Assembly: GCF_050436995.1 (NCBI RefSeq)
Contig: NC_134774.1
Location: 1,734,501 to 1,798,500, forward strand
Length of the DNA stretch: 64,000 nt
Direction of reading: 5' to 3'
Source of the DNA: Anticarsia gemmatalis
Lineage: Eukaryota; Arthropoda; Insecta; Lepidoptera; Erebidae
Shown here: positions 49,476 through 61,084 of the stretch, piece by piece
How the letters are laid out: every line of letters begins with the position of its first letter
How positions within the stretch are numbered: position 1 is the first letter of the stretch
The notes under the pieces: model-generated
What the model was told of the DNA's origin: nothing
Seen by the model: only the letters and a program-made list of their open reading frames with translations
The model's database searches: none
Program-made: the position numbers and the translations under genes

Positions 49476-49518
49476 CTGAAAAGAAATAAAATATACATTA
49501 ATATAAATATATAAATTT

Positions 49519-49945
49519 AACCCATTAATGTCTCACTGCTGGGCAAGGGTCTCCTCCCATAATGAGAGAGAGGGTTAGGCCTTGAGTCCACCACGCTAGC
49601 CAAGTGCGGGTTGGGGACTTTGTATACCTTCAATTACCCTCATACCGTTGAAATCAAAAAGGTGATAATTATTTCTATCACAAACAAATAAATATTATTG
49701 GATAACTCACACACGATCATCTGATTCCAAACCAAGCAGAGCTTGTACTGTAACCAGATAACTGATAAACATACTTATATACTTGTAAATACATACTTAT
49801 ATAGATACATTAACAACAGATACCCGTGCTCATCACACAAATATGTGTCCCGGGTGGGATTCGAACACACCACACGCTCTGTGGACTCAAAGCCTGACCC
49901 CTCCCTCATTAAGAAGGAGACCCAGCAGTGGGACTGGTTATAAAA
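49519..49945. mobile_element. SINE cluster: T-SINE (-), tRNA-SINE (-), T-SINE tail (+)
   Basis: 49519-49660 T-SINE tail (-); 49735-49872 second tRNA-SINE family (-, B box 'gtgggattcgaacacacc'); 49872-49945 T-SINE tail (+, 'cagcagtgggactgg'). Confidence 0.75.
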
Positions 49946-50339
49946 AAAGTCTTTAAAATGTGTAATACATTTCCCGAAATAATGAAAAACCTATCGTTGA
50001 TGTTACAATATCATACTCTTTCGCTTACTTCAATAAAAAAAACATGTGAAGGAATTTGCGCGCGAATTTTTTCAACATGGCGGTCACAGAACAGCTGATC
50101 AAATATCTGTTTTTATTAACATTGTAATTGAGTATTTTTATTGTTTTCTAGATAAGTAGAGTTACTTAAATACTAGCTTATTCACGCAGTTTCGCTCGCG
50201 TGGCGTTTTATCCTCTTATTTCACTTACTTAGGGTTGATTTTTCAATAGAACAAACAGCGAGATATTCTTATATATTTTATTATCTTTAAGGAAAAAAAT
50301 AAAACCTTTCACCTGACTTCTAAATAAATAATAATAAAT

Positions 50340-50445
50340 TTAACTCATGAATGTCCCACTGCTGGGCAAGGGTCTCCTCCCGTAATGAGGAAGGGGTTAG
50401 GCCTTGAGTCCACCACGCTGGCCAAGTGCGGGTTGGGGACTTCTT
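50340..50445 (-). mobile_element. T-SINE tail
   Basis: 'ctcatgaatgtcccactgct' to 'caagtgcgggttggggactt'. Confidence 0.85.
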
Positions 50446-50665
50446 TAGAACAACTTAATTACATTAAATCAATTTACTTAGAGTTGCTGAATCTTCTCAT
50501 ACTGTTAGTTATCTATCCCAGTTAAGCCATTCAACCAGAGTTTGACGCGGGGATAACCGCGGTCGTAAGCTAGTCGAATACGAGATTAACTAATCACTAT
50601 TCTCAATTAATTAACACTACTAATCTATAACTGTCATTCTATAATTTGTCAACTTAGTAGAGGAG

Positions 50666-50918
50666 GTGCCCATAGCCGGTTGCGCTCACCGGTCGGCAAA
50701 CGGCCACTACGCGGTCATACAAAAGATGGGTAACCGCATAATGGTGTTTGAACTGGGCGTCTCCGTGCTTCGGAGAGCACGTAAAAAGTCGGTCCCGGTT
50801 GTTGTCAATTAAGATAACAGTCGTTAAGCCACGTCACAGACCTATTTGGCGCCCGGCGGCGGCGGCTTGAACAACTTTGACACTAGGTTGACCACTAACC
50901 ATACGATAAGAAGAAGAA
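50666..50918 (+). mobile_element. 5S-A SINE with (AAG)n end
   Basis: Head 'gtgcccatagccggttgcgc'; an insertion 'cggcggcggcgg' before the tail; ends in 'aagaagaagaagaag'. Confidence 0.85.
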
Positions 50919-50974
50919 GAAGACTTATTAGTAGGGAGCCTTGAGACGCATGATTAATACTTTTCCTTCTTTCT

Positions 50975-51170
50975 TTGTTTAAAAGACAACTCCCGCACTA
51001 AGAATTGCTCTTGTGTCGCGGGGACTTTTACAAACATACAAACAACGGACACAACCAGACACGTAACAACTACTTATTCGTGGATTGCACAAATAATTGT
51101 TCCGTGTGGGAATTGAACCCCCCGACTAGGTAGCAGCATGGCGTCCTAAACCACTGCGCCACGGCAGACG
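50975..51170 (-). mobile_element. tRNA-derived SINE
   Basis: 'agacaactcccgcactaaga' to 'aaccactgcgccacggcaga'. Full length. Confidence 0.8.
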
Positions 51171-51182
51171 GACTGACCCCCT

Positions 51183-51242
51183 GAAAAAACGCTATAGAAT
51201 AGATAAACTACCGCTAAATGTACTCAGAAACCGAGCGTAAGA
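51183..51242. mobile_element. PAL MITE, right half
   Basis: 'aaacgctatagaatagataa' to 'tcagaaaccgagcgtaag'. Confidence 0.75.
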
Positions 51243-51556
51243 CGGGCTATCTTTTCATTTGATTGGAAATGCTGGTTAAATTATAAATGTTGTTATTCTG
51301 CGCAGTAGATATCAGCTGAGCGGTCTTATTGATTATATAAGGGATGGGCTTAGCCACCCCCCGGCTTATGACGTGGTTCACGTGGACAAACGTAATCTTC
51401 CAATCGATAACCTGTATTTGTATTCAAAGTTATAATAGACTCTATTTATATGACCTTAGAATTGATATTTCAATGAAAAGTGTGTTTAATTTGAATAATA
51501 ACTTACTTCTATTACTGATAGTCAATTAGTAACGGAAGAGTTTTAAATACATTATA

Positions 51557-51769
51557 TTAGGTCGGGGAAAAAGTCTTTTCGCATTATAGTATGTGTGAAC
51601 TTGTAATAAAACCTTTTCTCTACACAAAAAAGCTCGATATTTGGGTACCTCACGAGCTCACTGAAAGAAACCTTATGAACCGTGTACTCATCTGTGATTC
51701 TTGAAGCCAAAGAGAATTTATTACAAGTTCATACATACTATAATGCGAAAAGACTTTTCCCCGACCTAA
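51557..51769. mobile_element. mariner-type MITE, complete
   Basis: TTAGGTCGGGGAAAAAGTCT to CCCCGACCTAA. The central part is in reverse order compared with the 20500 copy. Confidence 0.85.
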
Positions 51770-52010
51770 TATTATATTGATTATTCCTCAAAAGTAGTTT
51801 GGTAACGTGCTCGGTATATGGCAATAGACTCGCCCCCTATTACATGAGACTAACATTGATAATAACGAAACGTGGGTGTATTAAACACCTCTGCACACAT
51901 CTTTGGGTATAACAGTCGTGATAATTTGAATCCATATCAAAGTTACGGAGTCACGTTTCAAAATGGTTTAAAAAAAGTCCGTTCTCTATTTCAACAAATC
52001 GATAAAAAAG

Positions 52011-52140
52011 CAGCCAATAGCGTGCCGATGCAGCACCACTCAACGAATTACCATTGGTCGGTAATCTTAGAGAAAAAAATCAATTCGCAAACGGCGAGCT
52101 GTGATTGGTCGAAACGTTCTCGCCCTGCGTGACCCAATTT
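52011..52140. promoter_or_regulatory. Three CCAAT-type motifs in a unique patch
   Basis: GCCAAT (52013), CCATTGG (52051) and GATTGG (52103) in 100 bases, followed by CpGs. TGACGTCA at 52374-52381 lies 240 bases on. A possible orb2 enhancer or promoter; no transcript evidence. Confidence 0.3.
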
Positions 52141-52548
52141 CGAAATTCGGAATCGCATTCCGTTGACCCTTTGACCTGTGCAGTTTTAAAAAGAATTTAA
52201 AAACTAACTTCAAATGGAATTAAACTTTAAAATTGTTGGCCGAGGGTCGATTTTCCAACCCCATTAAGTTGTTTCAACATTTTCTATGTGTAAAGGAATA
52301 TGTGCTTTATTGTGTGGGAGTTAAGATTGAAATTTGCTTGTGTTTTCTTCCCCGTTATGGCGCATTGCTGCAATGACGTCACACTGCGTAGAGAAAATAG
52401 GTCAGTAGGTTTACAGTGCTCGGTCCACCAGTTTAGTTAGAGCTCTGGTGCAACAAACATTTTGATTGTAATGTTTAAGACATAGAGGTCTACTTAAATT
52501 GGTTGTTTCAAAGGTTTTTTTGCGATGATTGATACTTAAATCGATTTG

Positions 52549-52920
52549 AGGAGCTTGTGGTAAAGTAACAATAGCCGGATCGATCTTTGAAGTTAAGCTA
52601 CGCTTGCCGAGGTTGTTCCGTGATACGGAACGTAAAAAGTCGGTCCCGGTTGTTGTCGATTAAGATAACAGTCATTAAGCCACGTAAAAGGCCTTATAGG
52701 TAGCTTGAACAACTTTGACACTAGGTTGACCACTAACCATACGATAGATAGATAGCCGGTTGTTCTGTGTATAGGTGACCATATTATACATATCGAGTTC
52801 CTCCGTGTTTCGGAAGGCACGTTAAATTGTCCCGGCTGTCATTTTCAAAGATCTATGACAGTCGTTAAAAGTAGTCAGTAGCTTGAAAGTCTGACAACAA
52901 GTCTTACCAAGTATCGTGTT
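52549..52920 (+). mobile_element. 5S-B SINE with a nested 5S-A fragment
   Basis: 5S-B head 52549-52613, 5S-A core and tail 52614-52745, then 5S-B resumes ('taggtgaccatattatacat'). Confidence 0.8.
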
Positions 52921-53221
52921 ATAATAGGCTAGACTGATGATGGTTTAAAGAGTGACATACAGACAGACTTTCGTACTTATAATATTGGTTCTGTTCTAAA
53001 GAAGACTATTATCACTCCATACTTCTTCCGTTTTCAAAAGTTTTTGATGTTATTTTAAGAAATCCATTTGGTTTCGTTTCTGTCAACAGCTTTTTTTATT
53101 AATAGACTAACTTCTTCCCGCGACTTCGATCGTGTAGAAAGATTTAATGGAGTAACTATCCTTTGCGTCAGTACAGGTAATTTTTTTTTCATATATTTTT
53201 GGACTACCCACGCACAGTCAC

Positions 53222-53372
53222 GGTACTAATGGCCGTAGCGTGATGTTATATAGCCTTTCTCGATAAATGGACTATCGAACACTGAAATAATTTTTCAAAT
53301 CGGACCAGTAGTTCCTGAGATTAGAGCGTTCAAACAAACAAACTCTACAGCTTTATAATATTAGTATAGATT
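53222..53372 (-). mobile_element. Helitron H1 fragment
   Basis: 'tggccgtagcgtgatgttat' to 'ataatattagtatagatt'; 3' part lost. Confidence 0.75.
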
Positions 53373-53563
53373 AAAGTAAAAGTTTATTTAATTTTCGTAG
53401 CATTCTTGTTACAACACACGGGTACTATTAAATAACAAAATGAATGGGTTCCGTCTACATTAGGGACCAGTAATTGTGGCCCGGACCCGGCCCCTACGGA
53501 ACGACACTTCCGCATCCGGCTACTGCAGTAGAATCAATGCTACCAACAAACGAAAATAACAAT

Positions 53564-53655
53564 CTATACTAATATTATAAAGCTAAAGAGTTTGTTTGTT
53601 TGAACTTTGCATAGGTACCTGAAATATTTAATTTTTCAGGTACCTATGCAAAGTT
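53564..53655. repeat. H1 start plus a 22-bp perfect hairpin
   Basis: 53564-53602 is an H1 start. 53603-53624 and 53634-53655 are perfect inverted arms with a 9-base AT loop (core TGCATAGGTACCTGAAA). Confidence 0.85.
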
Positions 53656-53894
53656 TCTTTACGATGTTTCCTGAAGCAAAACCTATATGTTTATATTTGT
53701 CTATGTGATGATATATTTGTCTATACTGTACCAAATCCATAGACAAGGCATTGATAAACAAGATACCGGAACTTATATTGTTATCTTAGATTACATAATT
53801 TAGTTATCAATTAACCACACGCAACGCAATTCAAAGAACTTTAGAAAACATGTCGATACAATTCATAGACTTAAATCAATAAAAGTATGAATTA

Positions 53895-54421
53895 CTAGCT
53901 GACCCGCGCAACTTCGCTTGCGTCACGTAAGAGAGAATGGGTCAAAATTTTCCCTGTTTTTGTAACATTTTTTACTGGTACTCTGCTCCTTTTGGTCGTA
54001 GCGTGATGATATATAGCCTATAAACTTCCTCGATAAATGGGCTATCTAACACTGAAAGAATTTTTCAAATCGGATCAGTAGTTCCTGAGATTAGCGCGTT
54101 CAAACAAACAAACAAACAATCAAACAAACAAACTCTTCAGCTTTATTATATTACTAGCTGACCCGCGCAACTTCGCTTGCGTCACTGAAGAGAATGGGTC
54201 AAAATTTTCCCCGTTTTCGTAACATATTTCGTTGCTACTCCGCTCCTAATGACGGTAGCGTGATGTTATATAGCCTATAGCCTTCCTCGATAAATAGGCT
54301 ATCTAACACTGAAAGAATTTTTCAAATCGGACCCGTAGTTCCTGAGATTAGCGCGTTCAAACAAACAAACAAACAAACAAACAAACAAACAAACTCTTCA
54401 GCTTTATTATATTAGTATAGA
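53895..54421 (-). mobile_element. Two tandem H1 Helitrons
   Basis: CTAG at 53895-53898 and 54154-54157. Both copies carry expanded (CAAA)n. Junction 'ttattatattactag'. Confidence 0.85.
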
Positions 54422-54465
54422 TTATCGCAAAATACAACCGTTTTTATAGACCTCTATCCCCCGGT

Positions 54466-54576
54466 TTCTGAGTAAATTTAACGCTAGTTTATCTATTCCA
54501 TAGCGTTTTCTTTGTATGAGTTTTGACACTATTGAATAGATAAACTACCGCTTAATGTTCTTCAGAAACCGGGGGT
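54466..54576. mobile_element. PAL palindromic MITE (reference)
   Basis: About 110 bp, nearly all inverted repeat: TCCCCCGGTTTCTGAGTAAA and GTTTATCTATTCCATAGCGT against their complements, ending AACCGGGGGTA. Eight copies in the window, no coding capacity. Confidence 0.85.
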
Positions 54577-54599
54577 ATGTCTTATACAATCAATCAGTG

Positions 54600-54780
54600 T
54601 AGCCTTTCTGCAAACTATGTTGCAGTACTTGCAGTCGGCTTCCAGTCTCAACGGATGCAGCTGAATACCAGTGTTTTACATGGAGCGACTGTCTATCTGA
54701 CCTCCACAACACAGTTACCTGGGTTATAACATGATACTTTTCGGTAAGACTGGTTGTCAGACTTTCAAGCTTCTGACTAC
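54600..54780 (-). mobile_element. 5S-B SINE tail half
   Basis: 'ctgcaaactatgttgcagta' to 'caagcttctgactac'. Confidence 0.8.
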
Positions 54781-54784
54781 GATT

Positions 54785-55070
54785 CGGCTATAATTATCGA
54801 ACAACAAAACCGACTCGACTCATTTGTTCGGCTTGTGGCGATCGGGTTCATCTACTCATATTCGATTTTGCCGCCCGATTACTGTTGAACCGAAAATGTC
54901 TGTAGCAAGTCTGACAAACGTATCTTTTGAAAAATCAATACCAATTATAACCCGTTTCTTAAAGAACCTTCGTGATAAATGTTATCAAAATCGTTCCAAC
55001 TATTTCACCCTGAACATACAAATTGACGAAATTGAAATGGTATTTTCTAATTAACTTTAAAATATTTCTC
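54785..55070. other. Unrecognised open stretch
   Basis: A 76-codon plus frame (54824-55054) containing NVSFEKSIPIITRFLKNLRD. No family recognised. It may be a fragment of a transposon ORF, since it lies between repeats. Confidence 0.3.
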
Positions 55071-55194
55071 TAAAACAGGCTGGAGTTTGGTAACGTGCCC
55101 GGTATATAGCAAAACGTGGATATATTTCAAACACCTCTACACCTTCGGGTTATAACAGGGGTGATCCTAAAAAGACATACGCAGATCATATCGG

Positions 55195-55370
55195 TGATGT
55201 GTTGTAAAAGGTCAGGTGCTACTCGTAACCAACGGTCCTGTATAACAACATGTATGTATGTGAATGAAGCAAGGGAAGTTTGTAAGGATCGTACCAAGTG
55301 ACGTTCTTTGCTCTCTGCCTACCTTATGGGAGAAAGGGTTGATATTATGTATGTATGTATGTATGCTTAT
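55195..55370 (+). repeat. Dispersed repeat F with (TATG)n tail
   Basis: Most complete copy: 'aaaaggtcaggtgctactcg' to '(tatg)n' at 55343-55365. Confidence 0.75.
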
Positions 55371-55659
55371 AAATTAGCGTGACGATAATTAAACCATTTA
55401 TAATGTATAGCTCATTTAAGTTAGGTTAAAGTTCATTTATTATGTATCAACATCACGCCTGTAATTTCCCGAAGGGGAAGGCAGTAATGTATATGTTAAT
55501 ATACATAGTTAATGTTTGATAATAATAATGTAGTTGTAGAGATGTGAAACGAACGAAAAATTATTATACTTGTACTTGTAAAATTTTAATCCAATATGCT
55601 CTTACGATGGCATTTTTTTCAGGAAATGTATATTGAATTTTTGAAATTATTTCTGTCTG

Positions 55660-55795
55660 AAACACTTTATTAAGGTTAAGCACTTATTTAATTTCAACGG
55701 AAATACGACACAGTGACGTCACTATGTCGTATTCTATACTAAAATGTGTTTTTGACATTTCATAAAGAGTAGCTGATTTGACTGATAGTCAACTA
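55660..55795. repeat. Dispersed repeat K
   Basis: 'cagtgacgtcactatgtcgt' to 'agctgatttgactgatagtc'. Confidence 0.75.
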
Positions 55796-55839
55796 CCCTA
55801 TTCTATTACTGATAACCTATTCACCACCATCTTCAAGAA

Positions 55840-55975
55840 CTGTTTTCCTTCACCGTTATAACAAGTGATCATTATTTCTAATACACACATCACTTGGAAA
55901 AATCATTGGTGTCGCCTTAGAACAACCACTTGTCTAAGAGGCTAATGCTTATACCACTCGGCTATCACTACTATT
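55840..55975 (-). mobile_element. T-SINE, head and body
   Basis: 'ttccttcaccgttataacaa' to 'ataccactcggctatcacta'; tail lost, the reverse of the usual truncation. Confidence 0.8.
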
Positions 55976-56177
55976 AATGATACAGAAAATTAACCCTAGA
56001 AAAGTGAGCACTAGAAAACTATACTGACATAGTTTTCACGCACAATTTCCTTTAAGGGTATAAACAGAGACGTAAGCAAACAATTTCATGGGACGTCAGA
56101 TACAAATGTCAACAAATAACTGTAATTTGGTTTTAAAACTTCTGAATTAGTACCAGTTAGTCTATCAGGGACTTATC

Positions 56178-57035
56178 TGTACATATGTACAGTGCGTGTG
56201 CGTGTCAGACACTATGACAGTACAGACACACACTGTCACGTGCATACATAGTTGACAGTCGGTGTGTGTGCGGACACACGCGCGGTACAAGCGGAGCTGT
56301 GCTGTTACACACAGTGTCTGTACATATGTACAGTGCGTGTGCGTGTCAGACACTATGACAGTACAGACACACACTGTCACGTGCATACATAGTTGACAGT
56401 CGGTGTGTGTGCGGACACACGCGCGGTACAAGCGGAGCTGTGCTGTTACACACAGTGTCTGTACATATGTACAGTGCGTGTGCGTGTCAGACACTATGAC
56501 AGTACAGACACACACTGTCACGTGCATACATAGTTGACAGTCGGTGTGTGTGCGGACACACGCGCGGTACAAGCGGAGCTGTGCTGTTACACACAGTGTC
56601 TGTACATATGTACAGTGCGTGTGCGTGTCAGACACTATGACAGTACAGACACACACTGTCACGTGCATACATAGTTGACAGTCGGTGTGTGTGCGGACAC
56701 ACGCGCGGTACAAGCGGCGCTGTGCTGTTACACACAGTGTCTGTACATATGTACAGTGCGTGTGTGTGTCAGACACTATGACAGTACAGACACACACTGT
56801 CACGTGCATACATAGTTGACAGTCGGTGTGTGTGCGGACACACGCGCGGTACAAGCGGAGCTGTGCTGTTACACACAGTGTCTGTACATATGTACAGTGC
56901 GTGTGCGTGTCAGACACTATGACAGTACAGACACACACTGTCACGTGCATACATAGTTGACAGTCGGTGTGTGTGCGGACACACGCGCGGTACAAGCGGA
57001 GCTGTGCTGTTACACACAGTGTCTGTACATATGTA
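56178..57035 (-). repeat. 141-bp satellite array, six units, inverted relative to 35301-35874
   Basis: Units start at 56178, 56319, 56460, 56601, 56742 and 56883, final partial at 57024. Units differ at only a few positions (for example gcggagct/gcggcgct and gtgtgcgtg/gtgtgtgtg). A 276-codon frame (56165-56995) follows from the period being a multiple of three. Confidence 0.95.
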
Positions 57036-57597
57036 TGAAAAATATTGTTTTCGTATAAAATTCATGTAAATGATTGAATGAGGTTAGAACAGTTAGATTA
57101 CTCGCTCGTCTGTCACTCAGCTGTCAATGTGTTTGATAAGATAACGTGATAAATTCATGACTATGCCTCAGAGAGCATGGCACGGGATAAATGTAGCCAA
57201 AAACAATTTACCAGACATTTTGTACACTCCACAACGGTTTCGCCTGATATAAAAGTTCTTGAACATTTTCATTTTGCATTTATTTGGTGAATACCTCAAC
57301 ACAAAAGTTGAGTTAGGCTACAAAATAAACCTATGATATGCTACAGTTCTTTATCTGTCTCTACGCAAAGAGTTTACGGAAGTCGGTTCAGCGATTTAGG
57401 CTTGCAAGCGTAAAAGACTGACAGACAGACTTTTTAAAGAATTCTCCTAGACTATAAACTATCGTGTGAATTCGTGTGTAACAAATGCGATCATAATCCA
57501 TTCAGTGGTTTTTGCGTTTAAAAGCGAAATAAAACGAGCACTTATACATTGGGGAACTAAAATTAAAATATCAGGGACTTTCTTTCCTGTCAAACAT

Positions 57598-57665
57598 CAG
57601 GACTTAAGGCCTAACCCCTCCCTCATTCCGGGAGGAGACCCAAGCCCAGCAGTGAAACATACATA
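57598..57665 (+). mobile_element. T-SINE tail
   Basis: 'aggacttaaggcctaacccc' to 'cccagcagtgaaacatac'. Confidence 0.75.
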
Positions 57666-57964
57666 GGTTAAAATTTGTTTTATTTTAACAATAGCTATCA
57701 ATCAACTACACTAACTTTCTATTTCAAAAATAAATTCATAAAATCGTATTGAAATAAATAGATTTTTCCCTCCAAAAGCACGACTGTCATCTGACAGTCA
57801 GTGCAGCCAATCGCAGACAAAATTAGGTTATCCTATTTGAAAATAGAACGGCGAGCTGAGCATAGACGGTAGTTGTTTTTTTTTTAAGTTGGGAGTTTAG
57901 TCTTTTTGCATGAATCTATTCTTATAGTAAGCATTTTTAATTCTATTTTATTGGTGCAGTTAGT

Positions 57965-58212
57965 ATTTGGTTAGTGGTCAACCTCGTGTCAAAGTTGTTC
58001 AAGCCGCCCGAAAGGTCTTTGACATGACTTAACGACTGTTATCTTAGTAGACATCAACCGGGACCGACTATTTACGTGCCCTCCGAAGCACGGAGACGCT
58101 CAGTTCAAAATACCACTATGTGGTCACCCATCTATGGAATGACTGCGACAATGTTTGCTTTACCCACAGATCGTTTACCGACCGGTGAGCGCAACTGGCC
58201 ATGAGCGCCGGA
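57965..58212 (-). mobile_element. 5S-A SINE
   Basis: Full length, head 'gcgcaactggccatgagcgc'. Confidence 0.85.
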
Positions 58213-58529
58213 GGAGCCAGCTTATACCACGCGGCTACCACTGTTTTTAACCATGCAAATGTAACGTTAAAAAATCAACAAAAAAAGCTGTATTTCTTCG
58301 TTTTACATGTATTCATTTAGTTGAAAAAACAGTTGAAACATGTCAAGAAATAAATTTGCATTCATATCGGTTCAACGTACGATAATTTCGAGTTCTTTGC
58401 CTTGTTCAAACATTATCTTTGAAAATTTTACGTAGTTTCTTTTGCCATTTGAATAAGCAGTGATAGACGAGTAAGTAAGCATTCGCCTTCCTAGCTTTTT
58501 AAAGAGATCGACTGTCCAATACTTATGCA

Positions 58530-58745
58530 CCGATGACTTGTCCAAGTGATGTACGTATAAGAAATAATGATCACTTGTTATAACGGTGAAGGAAAACATC
58601 GTGAAACCTTGCATACCTAACATTTATTTAACATATTTTTGAAGGTCCCCTTTTGCACTTGGCCAGCGCGGTAGACTCAGTGCCATAATCTGTCCCTCCT
58701 ATGGGAGGCAACCCTTGCCCGGCAGTGAGGCAGTCATGGGTTACA
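58530..58745 (+). mobile_element. T-SINE without head
   Basis: 'caccgatgacttgtccaagt' to 'gcagtgaggcagtcatgggt'. Confidence 0.8.
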
Positions 58746-58829
58746 ATACCAAAAAAAATACGAAAAAGACATGTTTCTTGTGCATAGGGACCCTCGTTAA
58801 TACATATTTTTAAAACTTTAGTATTTGTT

Positions 58830-58985
58830 GTTATAGCGGCAACGGAAATACATTTCTGAAATTCAGCTGCCTAAGTGCCTAGCTATAACGATTAATGAGA
58901 TACAGCCTGGAGACAGACAGATAGACAGTGTATGCTTAAATATGGGTTCAGTTTTTACCCTATGGGTACGGAACTCCAAAAATGG
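58830..58985 (-). repeat. Dispersed repeat P
   Basis: Contains 'agcggcaacggaaatacatt' and 'ttttaccctatgggtacgga'. Confidence 0.6.
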
Positions 58986-59167
58986 GCTATATTAGAGTCA
59001 TTTTTAAGCTACTCGCATGATAATTTGGACCACAGATACTGGGTTATGATAACAATATTTACTTAGATAGATAACCTAGTTATAGCGCTGTGGTGCGATG
59101 ACGGCTTGACGCAATATCGTCTGGGAATTCATACAAATTTTGTATGTTTGTTACACTTGTATAGAAT

Positions 59168-59382
59168 ATTAGGTCGGGAAAAAGTCTTTTCGCATAATAC
59201 TATGTATGAACTTGTAATAAAATCTTTTCTCTACACAAAAAAGCTCGATATTTGGGTACCTCACGAGCTCACTGAAAGAAACCTAATGAACCGTGTACTC
59301 ATTTGTGATTCTTGAAGCCAAAGAGATTTTATTACAAGTTCATACATACTATAATGCGAAAAGACATTTTCCCCGACCCAAT
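59168..59382. mobile_element. mariner-type MITE, complete
   Basis: TTAGGTCGGGAAAAAGTCTT to CCCCGACCCAA; one base lost from the left G run. Confidence 0.85.
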
Positions 59383-59389
59383 ATAAGCC

Positions 59390-59665
59390 ATTATCGTCCC
59401 ACTGCTGGGCAAGGGTCTCCTCCCGTAATGAAGGAGATATGGACCTCGACTATGGTGCCTCATGGCCTAACTCCCTTTATTTGGGAGGAGACCCTTGTTC
59501 TGCAATGGGACAGTAATGGGTTATTAAAAAAGTGCCTGAGAGTTCTTTAGAACAGTTGTTGAAGTGACGACAAGGCCCCAAGTCAAACTAGGCCAGCGTG
59601 GTGGACTCAAGACCTAACCTCTTTCTCATTACGGTAGGAGACCCTTGCCCAGCAGTGAGACATTA
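59390..59665. mobile_element. Three T-SINE tail pieces
   Basis: 59390-59435 (-), 59445-59525 (+) and 59585-59665 (+), each with the 'agtgggac/cccactgct' end. Repeated targeting or local shuffling. Confidence 0.7.
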
Positions 59666-59734
59666 ATGGGTGTTTTTTTTTTAATATAGCTCAACAAGCT
59701 ATAGTGTCATTATGCGTACATAAATACAAAATCA

Positions 59735-59965
59735 AATCATTTATTCATTTACGTCAAATGCTGACACTTATGATAGTCAATGATACAGAGTGAATTTACT
59801 GCCAGTTCGGAAGGTACACATAATCATACGCACATACAAAGAATAAAACCACGGTTTTCCCATAAGGTAGGCAGAGAGCAAAGAACGTCACTTGGTACGA
59901 TCCTTACAAACTTCCCTTGCTATCACATACATACATGTTGTCATACAAGACCGCCGGTTACGAGT
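59735..59965. repeat. Repeat L fragment followed by repeat F (-)
   Basis: 59735-59815 is L ('gatagtcaatgatacagagt'); 59830-59965 is F reversed ('ggtacgatccttacaaactt'). Confidence 0.65.
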
Positions 59966-60159
59966 AGCACCTGACCTTTTTACAAGACTTCATCGACATC
60001 GTATTTTAAAGACTATATCTACGAAACTCTTATCAGTCACTCAGTTCCTTATAGATAAGTGTTAGATAGGAATTCCACCTGTTTGCCATCAATCGGGAAT
60101 CACGAGTTAATCTGATAAGGAATTTGTAGAAATCACCTGTATTTACTTATGATATAGTT

Positions 60160-60265
60160 CACTTGACTGTCTTTGCGGACATATGACTGCTGAACACGAG
60201 GTCCTGGTTTCGATTCCTGTGTTCGGGAAAGTGCTATTAGTATTTTCAAATTTTTATTTCACAGG
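60160..60265 (+). repeat. tRNA-like fragment
   Basis: B-box-like 'ggtttcgattcctgt' at about 60208 after 'gactgtctttgcggacatat'. No complete cloverleaf; most likely a SINE relic. Confidence 0.4.
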
Positions 60266-60369
60266 CTTTATTGTTCAGCTCAACTCAACTTTATGATCAT
60301 AGTGGTGTTAATTAACCGAGAAAGCGTGTTGAAACAAACTCTGCTTTTCATAATTGTATCTTATTCTTT

Positions 60370-60520
60370 TTAATATTGTAAAAGCAAAAGTTCGTGAGGA
60401 TGGGTGTATGTATGTTACTCTTTCACGCAAAATCTTGGTACACAGATAGTTTATAACCTAAATTAACATAGAACTTTTTTCCCCGGGTAATGTTTTTACG
60501 CGGACGAATCCGCAGGTAGT
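60370..60520 (+). mobile_element. H2-like Helitron, diverged
   Basis: 'ttaatattgtaaaagcaaaa' to 'acgcggacgaatccgcaggt'. Confidence 0.6.
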
Positions 60521-60692
60521 AATAGTATAGAATATTTCTTAAAATTTTAATATTTGGCTCGCCCCTTATTAAATGGGACTAACATTGTAAATGGCGAAAC
60601 GTGAGTGTATTTCATACACCTCTACGCCTTCGGGTATTATATATTCTATGTATTAATATCGACCTCGAGCCTATATACAAATCTTCTTCTTA

Positions 60693-60846
60693 TCGTATGG
60701 TTAGTGGTCAACCTAGTGTCAAAGTTGTTCAAGCCCGAAGGCCTTTGACATCGCTTAACGACTGTTATCTTAGTAGACAACAACCGGGACCGACTTTTTA
60801 CGTGCTCTCCGAAGCACGGAGACGCCCAGTTCAAATACCACTATGC
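60693..60846 (-). mobile_element. 5S-A SINE, truncated inside the 5S-like part
   Basis: Breaks off at 'accactatgcgg', before the 5S-like box. Confidence 0.8.
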
Positions 60847-61084
60847 GGATATACAAATGATTTACTACTACAAACTGAATCAATGGATGGAAATCCTCTC
60901 TATTCCAAATTGCAAGCCACTGCGGTAAGCCGCATAGTGATAAATCAATGTCTTTGCGGCTACCGTTTTGATTGTCTTTGGTGTACCAATGAGGTTTTAG
61001 GCTAGCTTTTTTATTTATGGCCAGCTTCGGATTGTCTATGAAACTTCCTAGTCCGATATTATAGTATTTTTCGACTTTTCGAAG

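Noticed and set aside
51872..52132. 86-codon ORF over the CCAAT patch
   Set aside because: No recognisable protein family; starts inside a dispersed repeat.
56165..56995. 276-codon repetitive ORF on the minus strand
   Set aside because: Same satellite in reverse orientation; not evidence of a gene.
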